Source of the DNA: Flagellimonas algicola
Lineage (GTDB): Bacteria; Bacteroidota; Bacteroidia; Flavobacteriales; Flavobacteriaceae
Direction of reading: 5' to 3'
Length of the DNA: 64,000 bases
Assembly: GCF_005937185.1 (NCBI RefSeq)
Contig: NZ_VCNI01000002.1
Coordinates: forward strand, 682,001-746,000
Each line of letters begins with the position of its first letter. The stretch's first letter is position 1. Under the pieces are notes generated by a model, which was not told where the DNA came from, searched no databases, and was given only the letters and a program-made list of their open reading frames with translations. This document shows, piece by piece, positions 35,373 through 44,176 of the stretch. A program made the translations under genes and the position numbers.

Positions 35373-36224
35373 ATGAACCGGATACTCCTATTTCCTTTGG
35401 CGCTTGTTCTTTTAACAACTGGTACCCTCCAGGCTCAAATTGTTTGTTCCCCCAACGATTCAGTTGCCTTTTCCATAAAGATGGATCAGCTGGAACAAAT
35501 GGACAATGTTGTACTGGAAAATCCGATCATGGCGGTGGGCAATTCATTTTTGGGAATGCCTTATGTTGAAAAAACCCTCGAAATTGGAGAAACCGAGTCC
35601 TTGGTGATTAACCTTAGGGGCTTTGATTGCACAACCTATGTGGAGAATGTTTTAGCCTTTAGCCTCTTGCTTCAAAAAGATGAACAGCAGTTTGAAAATT
35701 TTGCCAAAAACCTAGAGACCATTCGGTATAGAAATGGTGAATTGAATGGGTATCCATCTCGCTTACACTATTTTACAGAATGGATTAGAAACAATGAGCA
35801 GAAGGGATTGGTCATGGATATCACAAACGACCTAGGTGGCAAAGAGCACAAAAAAGCCATCAACTTTATGGGTACCCATCGAGAACTTTATCCTTTTTTG
35901 GCTGATGATCAAAACTATCAGGATATGCTGCAGGTGGAAAAAGAATTAGCCCACGAAAGTCTTTGCATTTTAGCCCAAGATGAAATTGAAAACAACAAGG
36001 ATAACATCCACTCTGGAGATATCATCGCTCTGGCTACATCCATTAAAGGGTTGGATGTTACCCATACCGGATTTGCCATCGAGCAGAATGGCAGAATCCA
36101 TTTACTTCATGCTTCCAGCTCAGGTTCGGTGAGAATAACACAAGAACCTCTGGTGGATTACCTAAAAAAAATAAAAAGCAATATTGGGATTATTGTTGTG
36201 AGGCCAAGCTTACTTTCGCCCTAA
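35373..36224 (+). CDS. DUF1460 amidase-like exported protein
   Basis: 283 residues with a signal peptide (MNRILLFPLALVLLTTGTLQA). The NlpC/P60-like catalytic cysteine sits in GFDCTTYVENVLAFS (about Cys88). The histidine may be that of KGLDVTHTGFAIEQNG, with other ligands nearby. DUF1460 proteins are cell-wall hydrolases (N-acetylmuramoyl-L-alanine amidase-like), and some release peptidoglycan fragments for recycling. It is exported and probably periplasmic. It is convergent with the ThuA gene, overlapping by 15 bases at the 3' end. Confidence 0.87.
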   Translation: MNRILLFPLALVLLTTGTLQAQIVCSPNDSVAFSIKMDQLEQMDNVVLENPIMAVGNSFLGMPYVEKTLEIGETESLVINLRGFDCTTYVENVLAFSLLLQKDEQQFENFAKNLETIRYRNGELNGYPSRLHYFTEWIRNNEQKGLVMDITNDLGGKEHKKAINFMGTHRELYPFLADDQNYQDMLQVEKELAHESLCILAQDEIENNKDNIHSGDIIALATSIKGLDVTHTGFAIEQNGRIHLLHASSSGSVRITQEPLVDYLKKIKSNIGIIVVRPSLLSP

Positions 36225-36962
36225 ACACCATTCGATCCCACCCAGCAGATGCTGTTTGAAATCGGTATCCTCAAAGGCAGCCTCTGTATGTCCCAATCCG
36301 GTGTAAAATGCCCGGCCACCATCATATTCATGATACCAAGCTATGGGATGGTTATCGCCATTGGTTCCGCCATCATAGCTGGATTCATCCAGTTTCATCA
36401 GCACATGGACATCGGGATTCAGATTCATGAAGTTGTACCACTCGTCAAAATGAAACCACTCTTCCTTTAGGTGCTCCGTGGACGGATGGTTTCTGTCCAC
36501 CACTTCAATTCTGGCCTTTTGCTGTTGCGGGTGATTTTCAAAATAGGCCCCAGCCAATTTTCCGTACCAAGGCCAGTCGTATTCGGTATCGGTTGCCGCA
36601 TGGATTCCCATATAATTACCCCCGCCATTGATATATGCTTTGAATGCATCTTGCTCTTGATCGTTGAGGACATCCATAGTAGTGCTCAGGAAAATAACAA
36701 GCTTGTAGTTTTTCAGGTTTGCCCCATTGAAGTCCGCTGAAGTTTCCGTCTGTAATACGATAAAACCGTTGGCTCTTCCCAATTCCTTTAAGGTCTGTAC
36801 ACCTTTTTCTATAGACTTATGCCGATAGCCCTCAGTTTTACTGAATATTAAAACCAGCTCCGGAATTTTGGTTTGCGCTGACTTTTCCGATTCTGTTTGG
36901 TCTTGGGCATTTACCCCTATGGCCATAGCGAGGGCCAAAAGGAACAACTTGTAGGATTTCAT
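36210..36962 (-). CDS. ThuA-domain exported protein
   Basis: 250 residues with a signal peptide (MKSYKLFLLALAMAIGVNA). The ThuA fold resembles class I glutamine amidotransferases: LVLIFSKTEGYRHKSIEKG, KLVIFLSTTMDVLNDQEQ, INGGGNYMGIHAATDTEYDWPWYGKL and RAFYTGLGHTEAAF. The family is implicated in trehalose or sugar utilisation, and in Bacteroidota many copies are exported. The substrate is unknown. The AraC regulator gene lies nine bases upstream on the same strand. Confidence 0.88.
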   Translation of the reverse strand: MKSYKLFLLALAMAIGVNAQDQTESEKSAQTKIPELVLIFSKTEGYRHKSIEKGVQTLKELGRANGFIVLQTETSADFNGANLKNYKLVIFLSTTMDVLNDQEQDAFKAYINGGGNYMGIHAATDTEYDWPWYGKLAGAYFENHPQQQKARIEVVDRNHPSTEHLKEEWFHFDEWYNFMNLNPDVHVLMKLDESSYDGGTNGDNHPIAWYHEYDGGRAFYTGLGHTEAAFEDTDFKQHLLGGIEWCLGRK

Positions 36963-36971
36963 GTTGATTGT

Positions 36972-37880
36972 TTAAGTGCTTGAAGTTAAATATTTTTTGG
37001 GTGTTGTCCCATACTTCTTTTTAAATGATGCTATAAAATGACTGGCTGTACTATACCCGACTTTTAAACCCACCTCATTCACGTTGTGCCCGCCAGCCTC
37101 CAACATTTTTCGAGCATATTCCATCTTGTAATCAAACAAAAATCCATACACCGAGTCGCCATAAATCTGCTTGAAGCCTTCCTTAAGTTTTTTTAAGCTC
37201 AGACCTATTTCCTGCGAAAGTTCGGCCAAGGTAGGAGGCTCAGCCATTCTGGATATTATAATTTCCTTGGCCAGTTTTAACCGCTTCACGTTGTCTTCAT
37301 CAGCCAAAAAGGGGCATTGCTCCAAATCGGCATCTTGGGTTTTGTTGAAATACAAGGACATCAGTTCATAAATCTTTCCCTTTACATACAACGTCTTGAT
37401 GGAAGGATGCAGGTTATAGTTCATCAACTGACTTAGAACCACGGCCATGGCTGGAGTAACCACCTCTTGGGAATAGTATTTTTTCTCTTTGTTTTCATCG
37501 CTCAAGAAAGGAATATAACTTGCCTCACTGGAGAATAGCGAATGGAATTTTCTGATAGTCATGACCACCGATAACAACCATGTATCAGGAAACACACTAA
37601 GATTCAAAGGCAAATCCTTTTGGGTGTTATAGAGTAGAAGTGAATTTTCTTCCGATACTTCCAATTGATAATTTCCCTGATTAAAATTGAATTTTCCACC
37701 TCCCTTTAAACAAAAGTGAAACTGGATAAATGAGCTGTCAATCTCTCGTTCTACAAATCTGGTTTGATCTGTATCGTTCTGAATCTTAAGGACATAAAAC
37801 CCTTCTTCAATCAAAATTTCCTGATATGACCCTTTGGCGACATTTTCCATATAAACAATAGCTTTGTTTTTTAATTTCAT
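36972..37880 (-). CDS. AraC-family transcriptional regulator divergent from the heme operon
   Basis: 302 residues and no membrane helix. The N-terminal 190 residues are a cupin-like/PchR-type sensor half (FIQFHFCLKGGGKFNFNQG), followed by the AraC HTH (TLAELSQEIGLSLKKLKEG and VGLKVGYSTASHFIASFKK). The PchR-like type usually answers to a siderophore, heme or other small molecule. It is divergent from hemA with 180 bp between, and the ThuA gene follows nine bases downstream. A role in controlling the heme operon is suggested by position only. A -7 element (CAAATTTA on the plus strand) lies 37 bp upstream of the ATG. Confidence 0.9.
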   Translation of the reverse strand: MKLKNKAIVYMENVAKGSYQEILIEEGFYVLKIQNDTDQTRFVEREIDSSFIQFHFCLKGGGKFNFNQGNYQLEVSEENSLLLYNTQKDLPLNLSVFPDTWLLSVVMTIRKFHSLFSSEASYIPFLSDENKEKKYYSQEVVTPAMAVVLSQLMNYNLHPSIKTLYVKGKIYELMSLYFNKTQDADLEQCPFLADEDNVKRLKLAKEIIISRMAEPPTLAELSQEIGLSLKKLKEGFKQIYGDSVYGFLFDYKMEYARKMLEAGGHNVNEVGLKVGYSTASHFIASFKKKYGTTPKKYLTSST

Positions 37881-38060
37881 TCTATTTAGAATGGCTCTAA
37901 ATTGAAAGATTAACTATCAAATTTACCAATAAAATCAGTGTTTTTGGGAAATTATCGCCAAAAGAATACTTTATGGACTCTTGTCTGATATTTATAGTAC
38001 CGCTAGCGTTATTTTTTGTAAAATACTGCGCTTACTTTTGTTAGCGTTTTAATATCCTTT
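37881..38060. promoter_or_regulatory. Divergent promoter region, AraC gene and hemA
   Basis: Two -7 elements face away from each other: TAAATTTG on the minus strand (37918-37925) for the AraC gene, and TACTTTTG on the plus strand (38033-38040), ending 20 bp before the hemA ATG. TAGCGTT occurs as a direct repeat at 38004-38010 and 38042-38048, on either side of the hemA -7 element and overlapping the expected start point. These are candidate regulator sites. Confidence 0.5.
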
Positions 38061-39317
38061 ATGAGGAGTTACCACATTTCAAGACATAATTCTTTTTATG
38101 CCATTGGCTTAAGCTATAAAAAAGCGGATGCCGAAGTCAGGGGAAAGTTCAGTTTGGATGTCCCTGCCATTGACCGTATTATGGTTCAGGCCAAAGAACA
38201 GGGTGTGGATGGACTCTTAGTCATTTCTACTTGTAACCGCACCGAGCTTTACGGCTTTGCCCAACATCCTTTTCAACTTATAAAAGCACTTTGTGATGAA
38301 ACGCCAGGAAGTGTGGAAGAGTTTCAGGAGGTGGCCTATGTATTCAAAAACCATGATGCCATATCGCACATGTTCAAAGTAGGTACTGGACTGGACAGTC
38401 AAATTTTGGGCGACTTTGAAATCATCAGTCAGATCAAACAGGGCTTTTACCGTGCCAAAAAGCACGAAATGGCCAATCCATTTATAGAGCGACTTTGCAA
38501 CGCCGTGATTCAGGCTAGCAAACGGATCAAAAATGAAACCGAACTTTCTTCCGGTGCCACATCTGTGGCCTTTGCCTCGGTAAAGTATATTCTAAACCAC
38601 GTTTCAGATATTGAAAACAAGAATATTCTATTATTCGGAACCGGAAAAATAGGCCGCAACACTTGTGAAAATCTCATCAAGCATTCCAATAATTCCCATA
38701 TTACCCTAATCAATCGAACGAGGGCAAAAGCGGAGGATATTGCTGGGAAATTTCATTTAACGGTCAAGGATTATGGTGATCTTCAGACAGAAATTAGAAA
38801 GGCCGATATACTAGTAGTAGCCACCGGTGCCCAACTACCTACAGTTTCCAAGGCGCTCATTTATTCCAAAAAACCCTTGTTGATCCTGGATCTTTCCGTT
38901 CCAAAAAATGTTTCGGACGATGTTCGGGAATTAGACAATGTTACCTTGGTACACCTAGATCAACTTTCTAGAATTACAGATGATACCTTGACCAAAAGAA
39001 AAGCGTTTATTCCAAAAGCTGAAAACATTATTGAAGAGGTAAAAAAGGAATTTATCAAATGGTTGGAAACGCGAAAATTTGCTCCGGTCATCAATGCGCT
39101 CAAAGAAAAACTGAACACCATGAAAGCGGAGGAAATCGATTTCCATTCCAAGAAAATTTCCGATTTTAACCAGGATCAAGCAGAAATTTTATCCGAGCGT
39201 ATCATCCAAAAAATCACCAAACAATTTGCCAACCATTTAAAGAGTGCTGAGGTAGATACCGCCGATAGTTTGGAACTTATCCAAAAGGTGTTCCAATTAG
39301 AAATCGATTCGAAATGA
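38061..39317 (+). CDS. hemA: Glutamyl-tRNA reductase
   Basis: 418 residues, the typical length. The catalytic cysteine is in STCNRTELYGF, and the NADPH site is LLFGTGKIGRNTCENL. SGATSVAFASVKYI and LDLSVPKNVSDDV are further family motifs. The C-terminal helical part is the dimerisation domain. HemA reduces glutamyl-tRNA(Glu) to glutamate-1-semialdehyde, the first committed step of the C5 tetrapyrrole pathway. The GSA aminomutase gene (hemL) is not in this window. It starts the heme operon and overlaps hemC by four bases (ATGA). Confidence 0.98.
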   Translation: MRSYHISRHNSFYAIGLSYKKADAEVRGKFSLDVPAIDRIMVQAKEQGVDGLLVISTCNRTELYGFAQHPFQLIKALCDETPGSVEEFQEVAYVFKNHDAISHMFKVGTGLDSQILGDFEIISQIKQGFYRAKKHEMANPFIERLCNAVIQASKRIKNETELSSGATSVAFASVKYILNHVSDIENKNILLFGTGKIGRNTCENLIKHSNNSHITLINRTRAKAEDIAGKFHLTVKDYGDLQTEIRKADILVVATGAQLPTVSKALIYSKKPLLILDLSVPKNVSDDVRELDNVTLVHLDQLSRITDDTLTKRKAFIPKAENIIEEVKKEFIKWLETRKFAPVINALKEKLNTMKAEEIDFHSKKISDFNQDQAEILSERIIQKITKQFANHLKSAEVDTADSLELIQKVFQLEIDSK

Positions 39318-40240
39318 GCAAAATCATAAGAATTGGTACTCGTGATAGTGAGTTGGCGCTATGGCAAGCTACAACCGTCCAAAATCAATTAGGTGATTTG
39401 GGATATGACAGCACCCTGATTCCTATAAAATCCACTGGTGATCAAGTTTTAGACAAACCTCTTTATGAACTAGGCATTACCGGAATTTTTACGAAAACGC
39501 TGGATGTGGCCATGCTTAAAGGCCAGATAGATATTGCCGTTCATTCCATGAAAGACGTTCCAACACAACTCCCAAAAGGAATCGTTCAAGCGGCCGTTCT
39601 GGAAAGGGCTGTTACCGAAGATATTTTGGTTCACAAAGGGTTGGATTTTTTGAATAACGAAGTTCCAGCAACCATTGCCACAGGGAGTTTGCGAAGAAAG
39701 GCGCAATGGCTCAACAAATATCCAAATCATAACGTTGTAGATCTTAGGGGCAATGTAAATACGAGACTTATCAAGCTCATAGAAAACGATTGGCAAGGGG
39801 CCATTTTTGCCAAAGCCGGTTTGGAACGAATCAAGTTGTTACCTAAGGACGTACTACATTTGGATTGGATGGTTCCGGCGCCCGCGCAAGGTGCCATGTT
39901 GGTGGTTGCCATGGATAATGACGAGTTTTCAAGAGAAGCCCTCCAAAAACTGAATCATTCCAATTCTGAGTTGGCAACCCGAATAGAAAGGGACTTCCTT
40001 CGCACTTTGGAAGGGGGTTGCACAGCACCCATAGGTGCGCTGGCCCATATGGAAAATGAAAATGTTCAGTTTAAAGGAGTCCTCTTTTCTTTGGATGGAC
40101 GTCAAAAACTCCAAATAGAAAAGACCGTTTCCTTGGCCTCTGCCAAAGAACTGGGACAAAAATGCGCCAAGGAAATCCTTCAAAAGGGAGGAGATAAATT
40201 AATGGAAGAGATACGAAATGAAAACAGTGCTCTCCACTAA
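39314..40240 (+). CDS. hemC: Porphobilinogen deaminase (hydroxymethylbilane synthase)
   Basis: 308 residues. N-terminal IRIGTRDSELALWQA and IKSTGDQVLDKPLYE are substrate-binding motifs, DLRGNVNTRL is the cofactor region, and LEGGCTAPIGALA holds the cysteine that carries the dipyrromethane cofactor. HemC joins four porphobilinogen molecules to hydroxymethylbilane. The gene overlaps hemA by four bases and hemD by 23 bases. Confidence 0.98.
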   Translation: MSKIIRIGTRDSELALWQATTVQNQLGDLGYDSTLIPIKSTGDQVLDKPLYELGITGIFTKTLDVAMLKGQIDIAVHSMKDVPTQLPKGIVQAAVLERAVTEDILVHKGLDFLNNEVPATIATGSLRRKAQWLNKYPNHNVVDLRGNVNTRLIKLIENDWQGAIFAKAGLERIKLLPKDVLHLDWMVPAPAQGAMLVVAMDNDEFSREALQKLNHSNSELATRIERDFLRTLEGGCTAPIGALAHMENENVQFKGVLFSLDGRQKLQIEKTVSLASAKELGQKCAKEILQKGGDKLMEEIRNENSALH

Positions 40241-40880
40241 GGTTCTATCACATTCCCAAAAAGAATTGTTCCTTAACTCCGGTATTGGTCTGGTAGAATA
40301 CAACGCGCTAAAGTTTAATTTTTTGGAAGTTGATATTCCACAACACATCACTCACCTAATTTTTACCAGCAAGAATGCGGTAAGGGCATTTCTTGATCAA
40401 ACCCCGCAACTCCAAGTTTCAAATTATAGCGTGTTTTGTGTGGGCGAAAAAACTAAATTGCTTTTGGAGAAAAACTATCTAAATGTGGTGAAAATGGCCG
40501 AAAATGCTTCAGAATTGGCCCATTTTATACAAAAACAGCGTCCAAAAGAGCATTTTTTGTTTATCTGTGGAAATCGGAGAAGGGAAGAATTGCCCAACAT
40601 TTTATCAGAAAATAACATTCGGTATGATGAAATTGAGGTTTATCAAACGGAATTGGTTCCAAAAAAGTTTAACCGCTCCTTTGAAGGTCTTCTTTTTTTT
40701 AGTCCAAGTGGTATAAAAAGTTTTCTGTTGGAAAATAGCATTAAAGACAGTTGGCTTTTTTGCATTGGACATACCACAGCCCAGGAAGCCAAGAAATATT
40801 CAAAAAAACTGATCATCGCCAACAAACCTACCGTTGAGAACGTATTGGTGCAGGCCATAAATAAACTAAAAACAGCATGA
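40218..40880 (+). CDS. hemD: Uroporphyrinogen-III synthase
   Basis: 220 residues, a little shorter than average for this poorly conserved enzyme. The family core stretches are [27 protein letters not shown] [12 protein letters not shown], and [18 protein letters not shown]. The bilobal pattern and position between hemC and hemE support the call more than any single motif. It closes hydroxymethylbilane into uroporphyrinogen III with inversion of ring D. Overlaps with hemC (23 bases) and hemE (four bases) indicate translational coupling. Confidence 0.95.
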   Translation: MKTVLSTKVLSHSQKELFLNSGIGLVEYNALKFNFLEVDIPQHITHLIFTSKNAVRAFLDQTPQLQVSNYSVFCVGEKTKLLLEKNYLNVVKMAENASELAHFIQKQRPKEHFLFICGNRRREELPNILSENNIRYDEIEVYQTELVPKKFNRSFEGLLFFSPSGIKSFLLENSIKDSWLFCIGHTTAQEAKKYSKKLIIANKPTVENVLVQAINKLKTA

Positions 40881-41902
40881 TTAAAAACGATTTGTTCCTT
40901 AGAGCGCTTAAAGGTGAAACGGTGGACAGACCTCCAGTATGGATGATGCGCCAGGCAGGACGTTATTTGCAAGAGTTCATGGAACTTCGAAAGAAATACG
41001 ACTTTTTTACCCGATGCCAGACTCCAGAATTGGCTTCCGAAATAACCGTGCAGCCTATCCGCAGATACGGAATGGATGCGGCAATTCTTTTTAGTGATAT
41101 CTTGGTGATTCCCCAGGCTATGGACATTGAGGTTCAAATGAAACCTAATTTTGGGCCTTACCTCCCTTCGCCCATTCGATCTTTGGAAGATGTTGATCAG
41201 GTTGTGATCCCGGATATCCAAGAATCTTTGGGCTATGTCATGGAGGCCATTACCATGACAAAAGAAAAGTTGGACGATGAAATCCCATTGATCGGTTTTG
41301 CGGGATCACCGTGGACCATCCTTTGCTATTGCGTGGAAGGACAAGGCAGCAAGAGTTTTGACAAAGCAAGAGGGTTCTGTTTTACCCAACCTGAGGCTGC
41401 CCATCAATTGCTTCAGAAAATTACAGATACTACAATTGCCTATTTAAAGGCTAAGGTAAAAGCTGGGGTAAACGCTGTTCAGGTTTTTGATTCTTGGGGC
41501 GGAATGTTATCTCCTGTGGATTATCAGGAATTTTCCTGGAAGTACATCCAGCAGATTGTGGATGCTTTGAAAGATGAAGCTCCGGTTATTGTTTTTGGAA
41601 AAGGATGCTGGTTCGCCCTAAGGGAAATGGCTCAATCGGGTGCTTCAGCAGTTGGCGTGGATTGGACATGTTCAGCACAAAATGCCCGCTATCTTACTGG
41701 AGGTAAAATCACTTTACAAGGAAACTTTGATCCTGCCCGATTACTTTCTCCTCCGGCCAAAATCAAGGAAATGGTCGCCCAAATGATCAGGGATTTTGGC
41801 AAGGACAGATATGTGGTGAATTTAGGACATGGTATTCTGCCCCATATTCCTTTGGAGAATGCCCAAGCCTTTATAGATGCGGTAAAAACATATAAAGAAT
41901 AG
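40877..41902 (+). CDS. hemE: Uroporphyrinogen decarboxylase
   Basis: 341 residues. Key motifs are [13 protein letters not shown] (substrate-binding arginines), [30 protein letters not shown] and [11 protein letters not shown]. HemE removes four acetate carboxyls from uroporphyrinogen III to give coproporphyrinogen III. The start overlaps hemD by four bases. After its stop there are 63 bp before the next gene, the largest gap inside the operon. Confidence 0.98.
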   Translation: MIKNDLFLRALKGETVDRPPVWMMRQAGRYLQEFMELRKKYDFFTRCQTPELASEITVQPIRRYGMDAAILFSDILVIPQAMDIEVQMKPNFGPYLPSPIRSLEDVDQVVIPDIQESLGYVMEAITMTKEKLDDEIPLIGFAGSPWTILCYCVEGQGSKSFDKARGFCFTQPEAAHQLLQKITDTTIAYLKAKVKAGVNAVQVFDSWGGMLSPVDYQEFSWKYIQQIVDALKDEAPVIVFGKGCWFALREMAQSGASAVGVDWTCSAQNARYLTGGKITLQGNFDPARLLSPPAKIKEMVAQMIRDFGKDRYVVNLGHGILPHIPLENAQAFIDAVKTYKE

Positions 41903-41965
41903 CAAGAAGTAAGCAAGGATGCCGTCTGAATTTGACATTCGGGAACTAAAGACCAAAACAACACC

Positions 41966-42460
41966 ATGAATCCTTTTAAGGTTTTGCAACGATTGGATCT
42001 TAAAAGCATTTGGCTTCTTGTAAAATTGTGTTTGAAATACCCTTTGTTGGTTTGGCCTACCCTATCGGCAACCAGGGAATGCATGGCGATTTCAACAAGG
42101 GAATTCGGCAAACTGCATCACAAAAATGGCCCTGCCAATGCATTCAGACACGCATTATGGAATTTTTTGATCGCCCAAAAAAGCCATAAGTGGAATAAAA
42201 ACAAGCTAAGCGTATTGAAATGGACAGAGAAAATAACGGACTGGCATGAGCATGCATTTCCAAATTCGGATTTAGCCAAAAAGATGGATTTGCACAACAA
42301 TGCCATGGGAAGGATTCTTTTTCGGGAGCAGGAATCGCATTCCGCACATCACATAGTGGTCATGCTAAAACAAATGGCAGCAGTCTCCACAAAAATTGAC
42401 TCCAATTCAGACCTTGACAGCTTACATAACAATTTGATCCATATCGTAGAAGAACAATGA
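41966..42460 (+). CDS. DUF6973-type protein within the heme operon, function unknown
   Basis: 164 residues. The recognisable family signature is NAFRHALWNFLIAQ, later WHEHAFPNSD and MDLHNNAMGRILF. The string of conserved histidine, asparagine and glutamate residues (RHA, WHEH, DLHNN) looks like an enzyme centre or metal site, but no function is known. No signal peptide is obvious, although a hydrophobic segment (IWLLVKLCLKYPLLVWP) near the N-terminus could be a membrane-associated helix. Its stop overlaps the hemF start (ATGA), so production of the two proteins is coupled. Confidence 0.8.
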   Translation: MNPFKVLQRLDLKSIWLLVKLCLKYPLLVWPTLSATRECMAISTREFGKLHHKNGPANAFRHALWNFLIAQKSHKWNKNKLSVLKWTEKITDWHEHAFPNSDLAKKMDLHNNAMGRILFREQESHSAHHIVVMLKQMAAVSTKIDSNSDLDSLHNNLIHIVEEQ

Positions 42461-43359
42461 AAGATAAATTTTATACCTACATAGAGCAATTACAAGACAC
42501 CATAACTTCCAAATTGGAAGAGGTAGATGGGAAGGCCAAGTTTCAACAAGATCTTTGGAAACGTCCAGAAGGTGGTGGAGGTAGAACCCGGGTGATTGAA
42601 AATGGAAACGTATTTGAAAAAGGGGGTGTAAACATTTCTGCCGTTCATGGGGAACTTCCCAAAAGCATGCAGCAGTATTTTGGAGTTCAGGATGCGGACT
42701 TTTTTGCCTGTGGTTTAAGTTTGGTCATTCACCCTAAAAGTCCAATGGTGCCAACTGTACATGCCAACTGGCGTTACTTTGAAATGTATGACAAACAAGG
42801 TAACATAGTGGATCAATGGTTTGGGGGTGGCCAGGATTTAACGCCCTACTATCTGTTCGAAGAAGACGCCAAGCATTTTCATTCGGTTTGCAAAAAAGCC
42901 TGTGAGTCCCATGATCCAGAATTTTATCCGAACTATAAAAAGCGCTGTGACGAGTACTTTTGGAATGCGCATAGAAACGAAGCTAGGGGGGTCGGCGGCC
43001 TTTTCTTCGATTACTGTAAAAAATCGGATACCATGCAAATGGAGGATTGGTACAGCTTTGTAACCGAGGTTGGGAACAGCTTTCTCGATGCTTATGTACC
43101 AATCGTTACAAAAAGAATGAGCCTGCCTTATACGCAAGAACAAAGGGATTGGCAGGAAATCAGACGGGGGCGTTATGTTGAATTTAACCTAGTGCATGAC
43201 AAGGGTACATTGTTCGGTCTACGAACCAATGGACGCATAGAAAGTATCTTAATGAGCCTTCCACCCCATGTGCAATGGCAATACGATCATCGTCCAGAAC
43301 CGGGAAGCAAGGAGGAAAAATTGTTGGAAGTACTTAAAAGCCCTATCTCATGGGTTTAA
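42457..43359 (+). CDS. hemF: Oxygen-dependent coproporphyrinogen III oxidase
   Basis: 300 residues, the usual length. Motifs: GVNISAVHGELP, VPTVHANWRYFEM, FGGGQDLTPYY, ARGVGGLFFDY and YVEFNLVHDKGTLFGL. HemF oxidatively decarboxylates coproporphyrinogen III to protoporphyrinogen IX using O2, which fits an aerobic marine bacterium. I see no oxygen-independent HemN in the window. It overlaps the DUF6973 gene by four bases. Confidence 0.98.
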   Translation: MKDKFYTYIEQLQDTITSKLEEVDGKAKFQQDLWKRPEGGGGRTRVIENGNVFEKGGVNISAVHGELPKSMQQYFGVQDADFFACGLSLVIHPKSPMVPTVHANWRYFEMYDKQGNIVDQWFGGGQDLTPYYLFEEDAKHFHSVCKKACESHDPEFYPNYKKRCDEYFWNAHRNEARGVGGLFFDYCKKSDTMQMEDWYSFVTEVGNSFLDAYVPIVTKRMSLPYTQEQRDWQEIRRGRYVEFNLVHDKGTLFGLRTNGRIESILMSLPPHVQWQYDHRPEPGSKEEKLLEVLKSPISWV

Positions 43360-43375
43360 TGCTTAGCTTTATCTT

Positions 43376-44164
43376 ATGAAACTTACCCTATACCAAATAG
43401 ACGCTTTTACCGACCATGTTTTTGGTGGCAATCCAGCTGCGGTTTGCATTTTGGATTCTTGGCTGGATTCCCAATTGATGCAACAAATTGCTGAGGAAAA
43501 CAACTTGGCCGAAACCGCATTTGTAGTTCAAAAAAATAATGTTTTTGAGTTGCGCTGGTTCACTCCAGAGATAGAGGTGGATCTTTGTGGACATGCTACT
43601 TTAGCCACCGCCTATGTGCTGTTCAACTATCACGGAGTCCCAGAGAAAGAAATCAATTTCCACTCACCACGAAGTGGAGCCTTATCTGTGGAGCGACATG
43701 CGAACGGATTGATGACCTTGGATTTTCCTACGGATCAAACAGCTTCATTAAGGGGAATCTCGGAAATCAACAATGCCATTGGCCTTACCCCAATTAAAAC
43801 CATAAAAGGAAAAACGGACTATCTTTTGATCTACAACTCCCAGCAGGAAATTGAGGCCATTAAACCCAATTTTCATTTGTTGGACCAGTTGGATTGCAGA
43901 GGAGTGATTGTTTCCGCGCCAGGAGATAAGGTTGACTTTGTTTCAAGAGCCTTTTTTCCTCAATGTGGCATTCCTGAAGATCCAGTTACTGGGTCAGCGC
44001 ACACCACATTGACTCCCTATTGGTCCAAAGTCTTGGGAAAAACCAAACTCACGGCAAGACAATTATCAAAGAGAGGCGGTGACTTGCTCTGTGAATATTT
44101 GGGTGACCGGGTAAAAATATCCGGAAAGGCGGTACCGTATCTGATTGGCGAGATTGAAATATAG
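43376..44164 (+). CDS. PhzF-family epimerase/isomerase-like protein
   Basis: 262 residues. Family motifs are QIDAFTDHVFGGNPAAVC, AEENNLAETAFVV (with the catalytic glutamate), FTPEIEVDLCGHATLAT and CGIPEDPVTGSAHTTL. The two halves are diaminopimelate epimerase-like. Members include PhzF of phenazine biosynthesis and numerous isomerases of unknown substrate. No phenazine genes are present. The gene is 16 bp after hemF and 12 bp before the thioredoxin-like gene, within the heme operon. Confidence 0.93.
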   Translation: MKLTLYQIDAFTDHVFGGNPAAVCILDSWLDSQLMQQIAEENNLAETAFVVQKNNVFELRWFTPEIEVDLCGHATLATAYVLFNYHGVPEKEINFHSPRSGALSVERHANGLMTLDFPTDQTASLRGISEINNAIGLTPIKTIKGKTDYLLIYNSQQEIEAIKPNFHLLDQLDCRGVIVSAPGDKVDFVSRAFFPQCGIPEDPVTGSAHTTLTPYWSKVLGKTKLTARQLSKRGGDLLCEYLGDRVKISGKAVPYLIGEIEI

Positions 44165-44176
44165 CCACAAGAGGCC

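Noticed and set aside
43376..44164. Phenazine biosynthesis cluster suggested by PhzF
   Set aside because: No other phz gene is present. PhzF-type proteins are widespread isomerase relatives.
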